Position numbers and translations under genes: made by a program. A stretch of 46,829 nucleotides of DNA from DATAVK01 sp036267755 (GTDB lineage: Bacteria; Actinomycetota; Actinomycetes; JAFAQI01): the NCBI GenBank assembly GCA_036267755.1, contig DATAVK010000085.1, forward strand, positions 1 to 46,829, written 5' to 3'. The notes under the pieces were generated by a model, which was not told the DNA's origin, did no database searches, and saw only the letters and a list, made by a program, of their open reading frames with translations. Positions within the stretch are counted from its first letter, which is position 1; every line of letters begins with the position of its first letter. Positions 15,971-22,739 of the stretch are shown here, one piece after another.

Positions 15971-17116
15971 ATGAGCTGCTCCGTGACCGTCCCCTGGGAC
16001 GAAGCCCTGCTCGGCTATGACTTCGGTCCGGGCCACCCGCTGGCACCGATCCGGGTCGAGCTGACGATGGCGCTCGCAGACGCGTTGGGCGTCCTCGACA
16101 ACGTCGAGCGAGTCGGCGTCGAGCCCGCCCCGGACGTCGAGCTGCTGCGGTGCCACACACCGGCGTACCTCGACGCGGTTCGACGGGCTGGGGAGACGCT
16201 CAGAGCCGACCCCGCGCACGGCCTGGGTACGCCGGACGACCCCGTCTTCGCCGGTATGCACGAGGCGAGCGCTCTCGTGGCGGGCGCCTCGTTGATCGCC
16301 GCCCGCGCGGTCTTCGAGGGCAACACGCAGCATGCGGTGAACGTCAGCGGTGGCCTGCACCACGCGATGCCGGACCGCGCCAGTGGCTTCTGCGTCTACG
16401 ACGATCCGGCCATCGCGATCGCGTGGTTGCTGGCCTACGGCGTCGAGCGTGTCGCCTACGTCGACGTCGACGTCCACCACGGCGACGGCGTCCAGGCGAT
16501 CTTCTGGGACGACCCGCGGGTGCTCACGATCAGCCTGCACGAGTCCGGGCACACGCTGTTCCCCGGCACCGGGTTCGCGGCCGACATCGGCGGCCCCAAC
16601 GCGAAGGGCCGAGCGGTCAACGTCGCACTGCCTGCCGGTACGACGGACCTGGGCTGGCACGCCGCATTCGACGCCCTCGTACCGCCGTTGGTGGAGGCCT
16701 TCGCGCCCACCGTCTTGCTCAGCCAGCACGGCTGCGACACCCACGCCCTCGACCCGCTGGCGAACCTCCTGCTGTCCGTGGACGGCCAGCGGCTGGCGCA
16801 GCTCAAGCTGCACGACCTGGCCCACCGGCACTGCGACGGTCGGTGGATCGCCGTCGGCGGCGGTGGCTATGAGCTGGTCCAGGTGGTGCCGCGCACCTGG
16901 ACGCATCTGCTGGCCATCGCGTCGGGCCGCCCGATCGACCCCGACGTCGAGACCCCGCCGCAGTGGCGTGAGTTCGTCCACGACCGCACCGGGCGCACCG
17001 CGCCGACCCGGATGACGGACGGCCGGCCAGTTACCGGAGACATCCCGGCCGCGGTGACGGAGTCGATCGAGGCAACCCGCGCCGCGGTGTTTCCCCATCA
17101 CGGGATCGCGATCTAG
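15971..17116 (+). CDS. acuC: AcuC-type histone deacetylase family protein
   Basis: This is a protein of 381 residues in the class I/II deacetylase fold. The active-site residues are visible in GGLHHAMPDRASGFCVYDD (the His-His pair) and VDVDVHHGDGVQ (zinc-binding Asp and His), followed by SLHESGHTLFPGTG and the GGGGYE loop. In Bacillus, AcuC deacetylates acetyl-CoA synthetase; the target here is unknown. The ATG at 15971, 5 bp after the proC stop, is the best start; an in-frame ATG at 15941 would overlap proC. The next gene starts directly after its stop. Confidence 0.9.
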   Translation: MSCSVTVPWDEALLGYDFGPGHPLAPIRVELTMALADALGVLDNVERVGVEPAPDVELLRCHTPAYLDAVRRAGETLRADPAHGLGTPDDPVFAGMHEASALVAGASLIAARAVFEGNTQHAVNVSGGLHHAMPDRASGFCVYDDPAIAIAWLLAYGVERVAYVDVDVHHGDGVQAIFWDDPRVLTISLHESGHTLFPGTGFAADIGGPNAKGRAVNVALPAGTTDLGWHAAFDALVPPLVEAFAPTVLLSQHGCDTHALDPLANLLLSVDGQRLAQLKLHDLAHRHCDGRWIAVGGGGYELVQVVPRTWTHLLAIASGRPIDPDVETPPQWREFVHDRTGRTAPTRMTDGRPVTGDIPAAVTESIEATRAAVFPHHGIAI

Positions 17117-17884
17117 ATGACTGCCGTGCCGACGCGAGACCAGTTGCACGACCACCTCGAGACGCACCTGATCACCGGCGACGTCGCCACCGGCCGGGAC
17201 AGCAACACCGCGAACATCGTCCGGATGCTCGAGCGCGAGACCAACTACGACTTCGGGCTCACACTCAGCGACGGATGGAACTACGAGAGCGTCCTCGCGC
17301 TGATGGCCGACCGCGTGGGCATTGACCCCGACGTGTCGCGGACCGAGGGGTCCGACACGATCAGGACGGACCGCTGCCTCGACGCCCTCGACCGGATGGC
17401 GGACGTGATCGCGGCGGTCGCGGGGCGGCGCGGGTCGGTCCTGCTCGCCACCGGGCATCCCACCGGGCTGCTCGTGGTCCACCAGGCCATCGCGAGGGCG
17501 CTACGCGCCGCCGGTTGCCAGGTCGTCACGGCCGGCGACGAGCGCCCGGTGCCGATCGAGAACCGCCCGGTCAAGGTCCTCTACGTCCCCGACGTGGCGG
17601 TTCTGGCGACCCGGGCACACCTGCTGCACACCCATCGGCCCGAGCCGATGCGGACCGTGCTCGCACTGCTCGACGCGCCGCCCGATCTCGTGATCGCCGA
17701 CCACGGCTGGGCCGGTGCGGCCGGCGAGGCGGGTCTGTCGACGGTCGGGTTCGCCGACTGCAACGACCCGGCGCTTTTCGTCGGGGAGGCCGACGGCAAG
17801 GTCGACGTCGTCGTGCCGCTCGACGACAACGTGACGCCGGCGTTCTACGCGCCGATGACCGCGTACCTGCTCCGCCACGTCTAA
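17117..17884 (+). CDS. conserved actinobacterial protein, phosphatase-annotated family
   Basis: The protein has 255 residues. From memory it resembles actinobacterial proteins found next to acuC and annotated as phosphatases, for example through LLATGHPTGLLVVHQ, LVIADHGWAGAAGEAG, FADCNDPALF and VVPLDDNVTP. I do not see a classical phosphatase signature, so the enzymatic role is unproven. Conserved Asp/His residues in ADHGWAG and DCNDPA suggest metal or phosphate binding. The ATG follows the acuC stop with no gap, indicating a coupled pair. The last 4 bp overlap the stop of the convergent thiamine-binding gene. Confidence 0.7.
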   Translation: MTAVPTRDQLHDHLETHLITGDVATGRDSNTANIVRMLERETNYDFGLTLSDGWNYESVLALMADRVGIDPDVSRTEGSDTIRTDRCLDALDRMADVIAAVAGRRGSVLLATGHPTGLLVVHQAIARALRAAGCQVVTAGDERPVPIENRPVKVLYVPDVAVLATRAHLLHTHRPEPMRTVLALLDAPPDLVIADHGWAGAAGEAGLSTVGFADCNDPALFVGEADGKVDVVVPLDDNVTPAFYAPMTAYLLRHV

Positions 17885-18186
17885 CCGAGCAGGTCGTCGA
17901 TCCGCTGGACCTTGGCGGTGAGCTGACCGTCGTACCCGGGTCGGATGTCGGCCTTGAGCACCAGCGAGACCCGAGGTGAGTGGGCCGCGACGGCATCGAC
18001 GGCGCGTTTCACGACGGCCATCACCTCGTCCCAATCGCCTTCGATGTTGGTGAACATCGCGTTGGTCTCGTTCGGGAGGCCGGACGAGCGGACGACGCGG
18101 ATCGCCTCGGCGACCGCTTCGCTCACTCCGCCGTCGTCGCTGCCGCCGGATGGGCTGATGCTGAAGGCCACGAGCATGGTCTGCAT
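17881..18186 (-). CDS. MTH1187/YkoF-type thiamine-binding family protein
   Basis: This 101-residue protein has the small ferredoxin-like MTH1187 fold. Recognisable parts are MLVAFSISPSGG at the N-terminus, AVAEAIRVVRSSGLPNE, the TNIEGDWDEVMAVVKRAVDA helix region and RVSLVLKADIRPG. Family members bind thiamine or pyrimidine-like ligands; ligand identity here is inferred from family only. The ATG at 18186 is preceded by CGGAG at a good distance. An in-frame ATG at 18228 adds a non-conserved stretch and is less likely. Confidence 0.84.
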   Translation of the reverse strand: MQTMLVAFSISPSGGSDDGGVSEAVAEAIRVVRSSGLPNETNAMFTNIEGDWDEVMAVVKRAVDAVAAHSPRVSLVLKADIRPGYDGQLTAKVQRIDDLLG

Positions 18187-18232
18187 CGTAGAAACTCCGT
18201 GAGATCCAAGCGCACCGGAGCACCCCAAACGG

Positions 18233-18242
18233 GTGACGTCAC
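18233..18242. promoter_or_regulatory. perfect 10-bp palindrome GTGACGTCAC
   Basis: A perfect palindrome lies in the divergent gap between the thiamine-binding gene (minus) and the small HTH gene (plus). Its form, GTGA-n2-TCAC, resembles operator half-sites in actinobacteria, but I cannot assign a regulator. Confidence 0.35.
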
Positions 18243-18276
18243 ACCAGCACCAGTGACGCGGTGCTGCCCCAGCCGA

Positions 18277-18282
18277 TACAGT
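18277..18282 (+). promoter_or_regulatory. candidate -10 element TACAGT
   Basis: TACAGT lies 76 nt upstream of the HTH gene start and would give an mRNA leader of about 70 nt. Within that leader GCGCCGG (18309-18315) and CCGGCGC (18324-18330) form a perfect 7-bp stem. Confidence 0.4.
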
Positions 18283-18357
18283 TCCAGAAGCGAACGCGGG
18301 TGGTGCCTGCGCCGGAGGGGAAGCCGGCGCGCCGACCGCGGCGGAAAGCGGTGTGCC

Positions 18358-18585
18358 ATGGCTGCTGAGCGAACCGGCTCCTCGGGGTCCGACCCAGGAC
18401 GGCTCGGAGAGCTGAAGTTCCTCACTGTCGCCGAGGTCGCCGCGCTGATGCGGGTGTCCAAGATGACGGTGTACCGGCTGGTCAACACCGGCACGCTGCC
18501 CGCGGTGCGCGTAGGCCGCTCGGTGCGGGTCCCGGAGCAGGCCGTGAACGACTACCTGCGCGGCTCCTACGTCGAGGCCATCTGA
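18358..18585 (+). CDS. small helix-turn-helix (excisionase/MerR-like) DNA-binding protein
   Basis: The protein has 75 residues. After a polar N-terminal segment of about 18 residues, the rest is a winged-HTH of the excisionase/HTH_17 type: FLTVAEVAALMRVSKMTVYRLV, then TGTLPAVRVGRSVRVPEQAVNDYL. Proteins of this kind precede the bS22 gene in Streptomyces-type gene orders. No integrase or other phage gene is near, so it is a chromosomal regulator rather than a phage excisionase. The ATG at 18358 is preceded by GGAAAG. Target genes are unknown. Confidence 0.85.
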   Translation: MAAERTGSSGSDPGRLGELKFLTVAEVAALMRVSKMTVYRLVNTGTLPAVRVGRSVRVPEQAVNDYLRGSYVEAI

Positions 18586-18639
18586 GCCTTCCGAGTAGCC
18601 TGACGGCAGTTGTCAGCGGCTTCAGCGGTCAGGAAGGCT
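18585..18639 (+). promoter_or_regulatory. two-part inverted repeat around the bS22 ribosome binding site
   Basis: Outer arms AGCCTT (18585-18590) and AAGGCT (18634-18639) and inner arms CCTGAC (18599-18604) and GTCAGG (18628-18633) can pair. The 3' arm includes the Shine-Dalgarno AGGAAGG for bS22. TAGCCT at 18596-18601 inside the structure also looks like a -10 element. The arrangement may either hide the ribosome binding site in read-through mRNA or simply be promoter DNA. Confidence 0.4.
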
Positions 18640-18643
18640 CCTC

Positions 18644-18742
18644 GTGGGTTCGGTCATCAAGAAGCGTCGGAAGCGGATGGCGAAGAAGAAGCACCGCAAG
18701 CTGCTGAAGAAGACGCGCGTTCAGCGTCGTAACAAGAAGTAG
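18644..18742 (+). CDS. small ribosomal subunit protein bS22 (AURKAIP1/COX24 domain)
   Basis: The product is a 32-residue, extremely basic peptide read from GTG (MGSVIKKRRKRMAKKKHRKL, then LKKTRVQRRNKK). It is nearly identical to mycobacterial bS22, a mini-protein of the 30S subunit near the decoding centre. The Shine-Dalgarno AGGAAGG is well placed. Such a short gene is easily missed in automated annotation. It sits between the HTH gene and the SAM hydrolase gene on the same strand. Confidence 0.93.
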   Translation: MGSVIKKRRKRMAKKKHRKLLKKTRVQRRNKK

Positions 18743-18751
18743 GCGAGCCAG

Positions 18752-19612
18752 GTGGCCAGGTCGAAGCAGCGTCGCTACGACTGGGTGACCTTCACCTCCG
18801 ACTACGGCTTCGACGACGTGTTCGTCGGGGTCTGCAAGGGGGTCGTCGCTCGGATCGCTCCGGACGTCTCGATCATCGATGTCTGTCATCTCGTGACTGC
18901 CCACGACGTCGGTCAAGGGGCGACCAGCCTGGCCGCCGCAGCGCCGTACCTTCCGGTCGCGGTCAACCTGGCGCTGGTCGACCCGATGGCCGGCGAGTCC
19001 ACCCGCGGCATCGTTGTCGAGACCAACGACGACTCGCTGTTCGTCGGTCCGGACAACGGTTTGCTCTCCCTCGCCTGGGACCACCGCGGCGGGGTACGCC
19101 GGGCCGTCGAGGTCGCCGACCCCTCGCTGTGGCTGGAGACGGTGCACAAGACCTTCCGCGGCCGCGATGTCTTCGCGCCGGTCGCCGCCCACTTGGCCGC
19201 GGGCCGGGTGCTCGAGGACGTCGGTCCGCGGGTCGATGCGGAGACACTCGTCCGGATCAACATGCGCGAGGTGGTCAACCACGACGACCACGTGCACGCC
19301 GAAGTCCGTGTCGTCGACCACTTCGGGAACGTCTCGCTGAACGCCAGTCGGGCCGATCTCGAGGCGGCCGGGATCCGGTTCGGAGACACCGTCGAGTTGC
19401 GGTGTGGCGGCCGGACCGTGGCGGTTCCCTTCACTCCGACGTACGGCGATGTCCCGCGCGGTCGGCTCACGCTGTGCGAGGACTCGTTCCGCGCGATCAT
19501 GTTGTCCGTCAATGCGGGTGACGCGAGCAGGGAGCTACGGGTCCGGCGCGGCGAGGCCGTGGTGATCTCGCGCGTGCCGCAGCCGGTGGCGCGCACAGCG
19601 GGCGTCAGCTAA
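18752..19612 (+). CDS. SAM hydroxide adenosyltransferase family protein (DUF62)
   Basis: This is a protein of 286 residues in the S-adenosyl-L-methionine hydrolase family, which is related to fluorinase and chlorinase; members split SAM to adenosine and methionine using water or hydroxide. Conserved segments include TFTSDYGFDDVFVG, HLVTAHDV, ALVDPMAG, VGPDNGLLS, FRGRDVFAPVAAHLA and the C-terminal VDHFGNVSLN. GTG at 18752 is the family-consistent start, 9 bp after the bS22 stop, with a weak ribosome site, so coupling to bS22 is likely. The physiological role of this enzyme in actinobacteria is not settled. Confidence 0.88.
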   Translation: MARSKQRRYDWVTFTSDYGFDDVFVGVCKGVVARIAPDVSIIDVCHLVTAHDVGQGATSLAAAAPYLPVAVNLALVDPMAGESTRGIVVETNDDSLFVGPDNGLLSLAWDHRGGVRRAVEVADPSLWLETVHKTFRGRDVFAPVAAHLAAGRVLEDVGPRVDAETLVRINMREVVNHDDHVHAEVRVVDHFGNVSLNASRADLEAAGIRFGDTVELRCGGRTVAVPFTPTYGDVPRGRLTLCEDSFRAIMLSVNAGDASRELRVRRGEAVVISRVPQPVARTAGVS

Positions 19613-19651
19613 CCCGTCCGCTCCGCGTCCTCACGAAGCGGACATTCCGTC

Positions 19652-19666
19652 TACGATCAACGGATG
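19652..19666 (+). promoter_or_regulatory. -10 element, leaderless start
   Basis: TACGAT at 19652-19657 is followed by 6 nt (CAACGG) and then the ATG at 19664. No Shine-Dalgarno is present. Confidence 0.62.
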
Positions 19667-20701
19667 ACAGCCCGCGTCGTCCTGGTCACAGGCGTGTCCC
19701 GCTACGTCGGGGGCCGGCTAGCGGCAGAGTTGTCCGCGGACCCGGCGGTCGACCGCGTCATCGGCGTTGACGTCGTACCGCCTACGACCGATGTCGGGCG
19801 CACCGAGTTCGTGCGGGCGGACATCCGCAACCCGATCATCGCGAAGGTCATCGCCTCGGCTGGAGTCGACACGGTCGCCCACCTCAGCGTCATCGCGACG
19901 CCGTTCGGAGCCGGCGGCCGGGCCGCGATGAAGGAGATCAACGTCATCGGGACGATGCAGTTGCTGGCCGCCTGCCAGAAGGCGCCGAGCGTCAAGCGGC
20001 TCATCGTGAAGTCGACCACGTCGGTGTACGGCTCGTCGGCCCGCGACCCTGCGCTGTTCACCGAGAACATGCAGCCGCGCGAGCTGCCGCGTTCCGGCTA
20101 CGCCAAGGACTCGGTCGAGGTGGAGGGCTACGTCCGCGGCTTCGGTCGCCGCCGCCCTGACGTCACGGTCACCCTGCTGCGGTTCGCCAACTTCATCGGT
20201 CCGCGGATCGACACACCACTCGTGCGGTACTTCTCGTTGCCGGTCGTCCCGCGAGTCTTCGGCTTCGACCCACGGATCCAGTTCGTCCACGAGGACGACG
20301 GGATGGCGGTGCTGCGCGCCGCGGTCGTCGACGACCATCGCGGCACCTTCAACGTCGCGGGCCAAGGGGTCCTTCTGCTCTCGCAGGCGATCCGGCGGGC
20401 CGGCCGGACGTCATTGCAGGTGCCGTCGCCCGCGGTTTCCTTCGCCGGGTCGTTGTTCCGCCGGGCTGGCCTGGTCGATTTCTCGCCGGAGCAGCTGCGG
20501 TTCCTACAGTTCGGCCGTGGGGTCGACACCACCCGACTCGGCGAGGACTTCGGCTTCACCCCGCGCTACACGACGGCCGAGGCGTTCGACGACTTCGTCG
20601 CCGGCAGTGACCTGGTCCGCATCGTCGACCCAGAGGCCGTCTCTCGCGCCGAGGACGGGCTGTTACGGCTCGCTGCCCGAGGGAGGCCGGTCCATGCCTG
20701 A
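19664..20701 (+). CDS. NAD-dependent epimerase/dehydratase family protein (extended SDR)
   Basis: The protein has 345 residues and the extended short-chain dehydrogenase fold. The cofactor motif reads TGVSRYVGGRL: the middle Gly of TGxxGxxG is Arg here, while first and last Gly remain. The catalytic set is STTSVYG plus Y-x3-K in SGYAKDS. Other family segments are LLRFANFIGPR and FNVAGQGVLLLSQAI. The substrate, perhaps a nucleotide sugar or a lipid-linked group, is unknown. The stop overlaps the acyltransferase start by 8 bp, and an HAD phosphatase gene converges downstream, so an envelope lipid or polymer role is plausible but inferred. Confidence 0.86.
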   Translation: MTARVVLVTGVSRYVGGRLAAELSADPAVDRVIGVDVVPPTTDVGRTEFVRADIRNPIIAKVIASAGVDTVAHLSVIATPFGAGGRAAMKEINVIGTMQLLAACQKAPSVKRLIVKSTTSVYGSSARDPALFTENMQPRELPRSGYAKDSVEVEGYVRGFGRRRPDVTVTLLRFANFIGPRIDTPLVRYFSLPVVPRVFGFDPRIQFVHEDDGMAVLRAAVVDDHRGTFNVAGQGVLLLSQAIRRAGRTSLQVPSPAVSFAGSLFRRAGLVDFSPEQLRFLQFGRGVDTTRLGEDFGFTPRYTTAEAFDDFVAGSDLVRIVDPEAVSRAEDGLLRLAARGRPVHA

Positions 20702-21638
20702 AGCCCGGGTGATACCCGTCGACTTCCCGGTCGCCGAGCCCGATGACGCCGCACATCCCGACCCGGTCGACGAGGCCGCCGAGGTGCCGCGCGAGGCACC
20801 GCAGTGGGAGCGGCGACTCGCCGGCGCCCTCGCGTTCGCGCGCCGGCGGATCACCGGTGACTACCCGATCGACGACTTCGGCTTTGACTCCGACCTGACC
20901 GACCACGTCCTGCTTCCGCTGCTGCGACCGTTGTACGAGAAGTACTTCCGGGTCGAGGTCCGTGGCATCGAGAACGTCCCGGCCGAAGGTGGCGCGCTCA
21001 TCGTCGCGAACCACTCCGGAACGGTCCCGCTCGACTCGTCGATGACCCAGCTAGCGCTGCACGACCACCATCCGGCCGGGCGTCACCTGCGGATGTTGGG
21101 GGCCGACCTGGTGTTCACGCTCCCGATGATCGCGCCGATCGCTCGCAAGGGCGGGGCCACGCTGGCCTGCAACGAAGACGCCGAGCGGCTGCTCGGCTCC
21201 GGCGAGCTGGTGGGTGTCTGGCCCGAGGGCTTCAAGGGCATCGGCAAGCCGTTCTCGGAGCGCTACAAGCTGCAGCGCTTCGGCCGCGGCGGGTTCGTCT
21301 CGGCCGCGCTGCGCGCCCGAGCACCGATCGTGCCGTGCTCGATCGTCGGTGCCGAGGAGATCTACCCGCTGATCGGCAACGTGCCGACGCTGGCTCGGCT
21401 GCTCGGCGTTCCGTACGTCCCGATCACGCCGACGTTCCCGCTGCTCGGGCCGCTCGGCCTGCTGCCGCTGCCGTCTAAGTGGATCATCGAGTTCGGGGAG
21501 CCGATCGCCACCGACGAGATCGGCGGGGACGGTGCCGACGACCCGATGCTGGTCTTCAACCTCACCGACCAGGTGCGCGAGGTGATCCAGCAGACCCTCT
21601 ACAAGCTCCTGCTCGAGCGCCGCAGCGTCTTCTTCTAG
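20694..21638 (+). CDS. 1-acyl-glycerol-3-phosphate-type acyltransferase (PlsC-like)
   Basis: This 314-residue protein has an LPLAT domain. The acceptor motif reads VANHSGTVPLD with H107 and D114, an H-x6-D spacing rather than the classic H-x4-D. The second conserved block is VWPEGFKGIGK (about residues 176-186), followed by PIVPCSIVGAEE. The first 75 residues are acidic and unusual for minimal PlsC. It is probably a membrane-associated lipid or lysophospholipid acyltransferase. The ATG at 20694 has GGGAGG upstream and overlaps the epimerase end. I chose it over further upstream codons because those read the epimerase gene out of frame. Confidence 0.85.
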   Translation: MPEARVIPVDFPVAEPDDAAHPDPVDEAAEVPREAPQWERRLAGALAFARRRITGDYPIDDFGFDSDLTDHVLLPLLRPLYEKYFRVEVRGIENVPAEGGALIVANHSGTVPLDSSMTQLALHDHHPAGRHLRMLGADLVFTLPMIAPIARKGGATLACNEDAERLLGSGELVGVWPEGFKGIGKPFSERYKLQRFGRGGFVSAALRARAPIVPCSIVGAEEIYPLIGNVPTLARLLGVPYVPITPTFPLLGPLGLLPLPSKWIIEFGEPIATDEIGGDGADDPMLVFNLTDQVREVIQQTLYKLLLERRSVFF

Positions 21639-21650
21639 TTAGGCCGAACC

Positions 21651-21673
21651 CCAAAACCCGCCATGATCATGGA
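21651..21673. repeat. partial copy of the dispersed palindromic repeat
   Basis: CCAAAACCCG followed by CCATGATCATGGA repeats the end of the element at 21704-21753. CCATGATCATGG is a perfect 12-bp palindrome. The partial and full copies are in the same orientation, about 80 bp apart, in the gap between two convergent genes. Confidence 0.6.
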
Positions 21674-21703
21674 CCGGCGGGCTTCCCGACGCCCACGGCG
21701 ATT

Positions 21704-21753
21704 CGATGGCCAGTTATGGCGGCTAGAGCCGCCAAAACCGGCCATGATCATGG
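21704..21753 (+). repeat. dispersed palindromic intergenic repeat, copy 2
   Basis: The first 48 bp match the reverse complement of 3241-3288 at 43 of 48 positions. They contain the near-palindrome GGCGGCT-AG-AGCCGCC (21718-21733), then AAAACCGG, then the perfect palindrome CCATGATCATGG (21742-21753). The element lies between the convergent acyltransferase and HAD genes, where it could fold in transcripts from either strand. Confidence 0.75.
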
Positions 21754-21769
21754 AGCGCAGAGACGACCG

Positions 21770-22690
21770 CTAGCCGCGCCAGTTGGCGGTACGACGAACC
21801 GCGCGCCGGGCCCGTCGGATCGGGGCGTTGCGCCGGCGTTGCATCGCCAGCCCGACCGCGACCCCGCCTGCTATCGCGCCGGTTCCGGCCGCCGCAGGTA
21901 CGCCGATCTTCGCGGCCTTGCGCCCGGTGCGGAAGTCACGGACGTCCCACTCCTTCTCGCGGGCGATCCGCTTTAGCCGGGCATCCGGGTTGATCGCGAC
22001 CGGATGCCCCACCGTCTCGAGCATGGGCAGGTCGTTGGAGGAGTCCGAGTAGGCCCAGCACTCGCTCAGATCGAGCCCTTCGCGCTCGGCCAGGGCGAGG
22101 ATCGCCTCCGCCTTAGCCGGGCCGTGCAGCGGCTCACCCACCAGCCGGCCGGTATAGATGCCGTCGCGAATCTCGGACACGGTGCCCAAAGCGCCGGTCA
22201 GACCGAGCCGTCGGGCGACGATGGACGCGAGCTCGACCGGGGCCGCGGTCACCAGCCAGACCCGCCGACCCTCGTCGAGATGCAGCTGCGCGAGGGCTCG
22301 CGTGCCCGACCAGATCCGGTCGGCCATCAGGTCGTCGTAGATCTCCTCGCCGAGTCTGACCACTTCCTCGACCGCGTGGCCGGCCACGAAGGCGAGCGCT
22401 GCCTCCTTGGCCTCGTCCATGTGCTCGAGATCCTCGACCCCGCGCAGCCGGAAGGCGACCTGCTTCCATGCGAAGGCGGCCAGATCCCGCCAGGTGAAGA
22501 AGTCGCGGGCCGCCAGGCCGCGCGCGAAGTGGTAGATCGACGCGCCCTGCATGACGGTGTTGTCCACGTCGAAGAACGCCGCCCGAACCGGGTCCGGCGG
22601 CATCGCGAGGCTGGCTTCGACCTCCGCCGCCGCCGCGGCGGCTGCACCTGCCTGAGCGGCGCGATCTCGGGAACGCGACCGGCCCGGCAT
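21770..22690 (-). CDS. HAD-IB family phosphatase (SerB-like) with C-terminal hydrophobic segment
   Basis: This is a protein of 306 residues. The haloacid dehalogenase motifs are FFDVDNTV (motif I with the nucleophilic Asp), LVTAAP (motif II), the Lys of GPAKAEA (motif III) and YSDSSNDLPML (motif IV). A cap insert lies between motifs I and II. An Ala-rich N-terminus and one C-terminal hydrophobic stretch (PAAAGTGAIAGGVAVGLAM, about 265-285) followed by a basic tail suggest membrane anchoring. HAD-IB proteins of this type often pair with PlsC acyltransferases, and here the acyltransferase gene converges on it. TAGGCT lies 7 nt upstream of the ATG, which suggests a leaderless start. Confidence 0.88.
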   Translation of the reverse strand: MPGRSRSRDRAAQAGAAAAAAAEVEASLAMPPDPVRAAFFDVDNTVMQGASIYHFARGLAARDFFTWRDLAAFAWKQVAFRLRGVEDLEHMDEAKEAALAFVAGHAVEEVVRLGEEIYDDLMADRIWSGTRALAQLHLDEGRRVWLVTAAPVELASIVARRLGLTGALGTVSEIRDGIYTGRLVGEPLHGPAKAEAILALAEREGLDLSECWAYSDSSNDLPMLETVGHPVAINPDARLKRIAREKEWDVRDFRTGRKAAKIGVPAAAGTGAIAGGVAVGLAMQRRRNAPIRRARRAVRRTANWRG

Positions 22691-22716
22691 GGTGGCGAGC
22701 CTACCGAGAGGCTCGC
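22691..22716 (-). promoter_or_regulatory. -10 element inside a perfect inverted repeat upstream of the HAD gene
   Basis: GCGAGCCT (22695-22702) and AGGCTCGC (22709-22716) are perfect inverted repeats with a 6-nt spacer. On the minus strand TAGGCT (22703-22698) lies 7 nt before the ATG. A protein binding the repeat would cover the -10. The gap is also where transcripts of the upstream sigma/DUF5667 genes end, so a weak terminator is an alternative. Confidence 0.4.
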
Positions 22717-22739
22717 ACCGTGGGACCCACGTCGGCCCG

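Noticed and set aside
15758..17482. Antisense frame of 574 codons opposite proC/acuC
   Set aside because: It crosses three well-supported genes and is low-complexity; a coding shadow.
18358..18585. Phage excisionase and integrated element
   Set aside because: The HTH is of excisionase type, but no integrase, attachment site or phage genes are nearby, and the neighbours are core genes in a familiar order.
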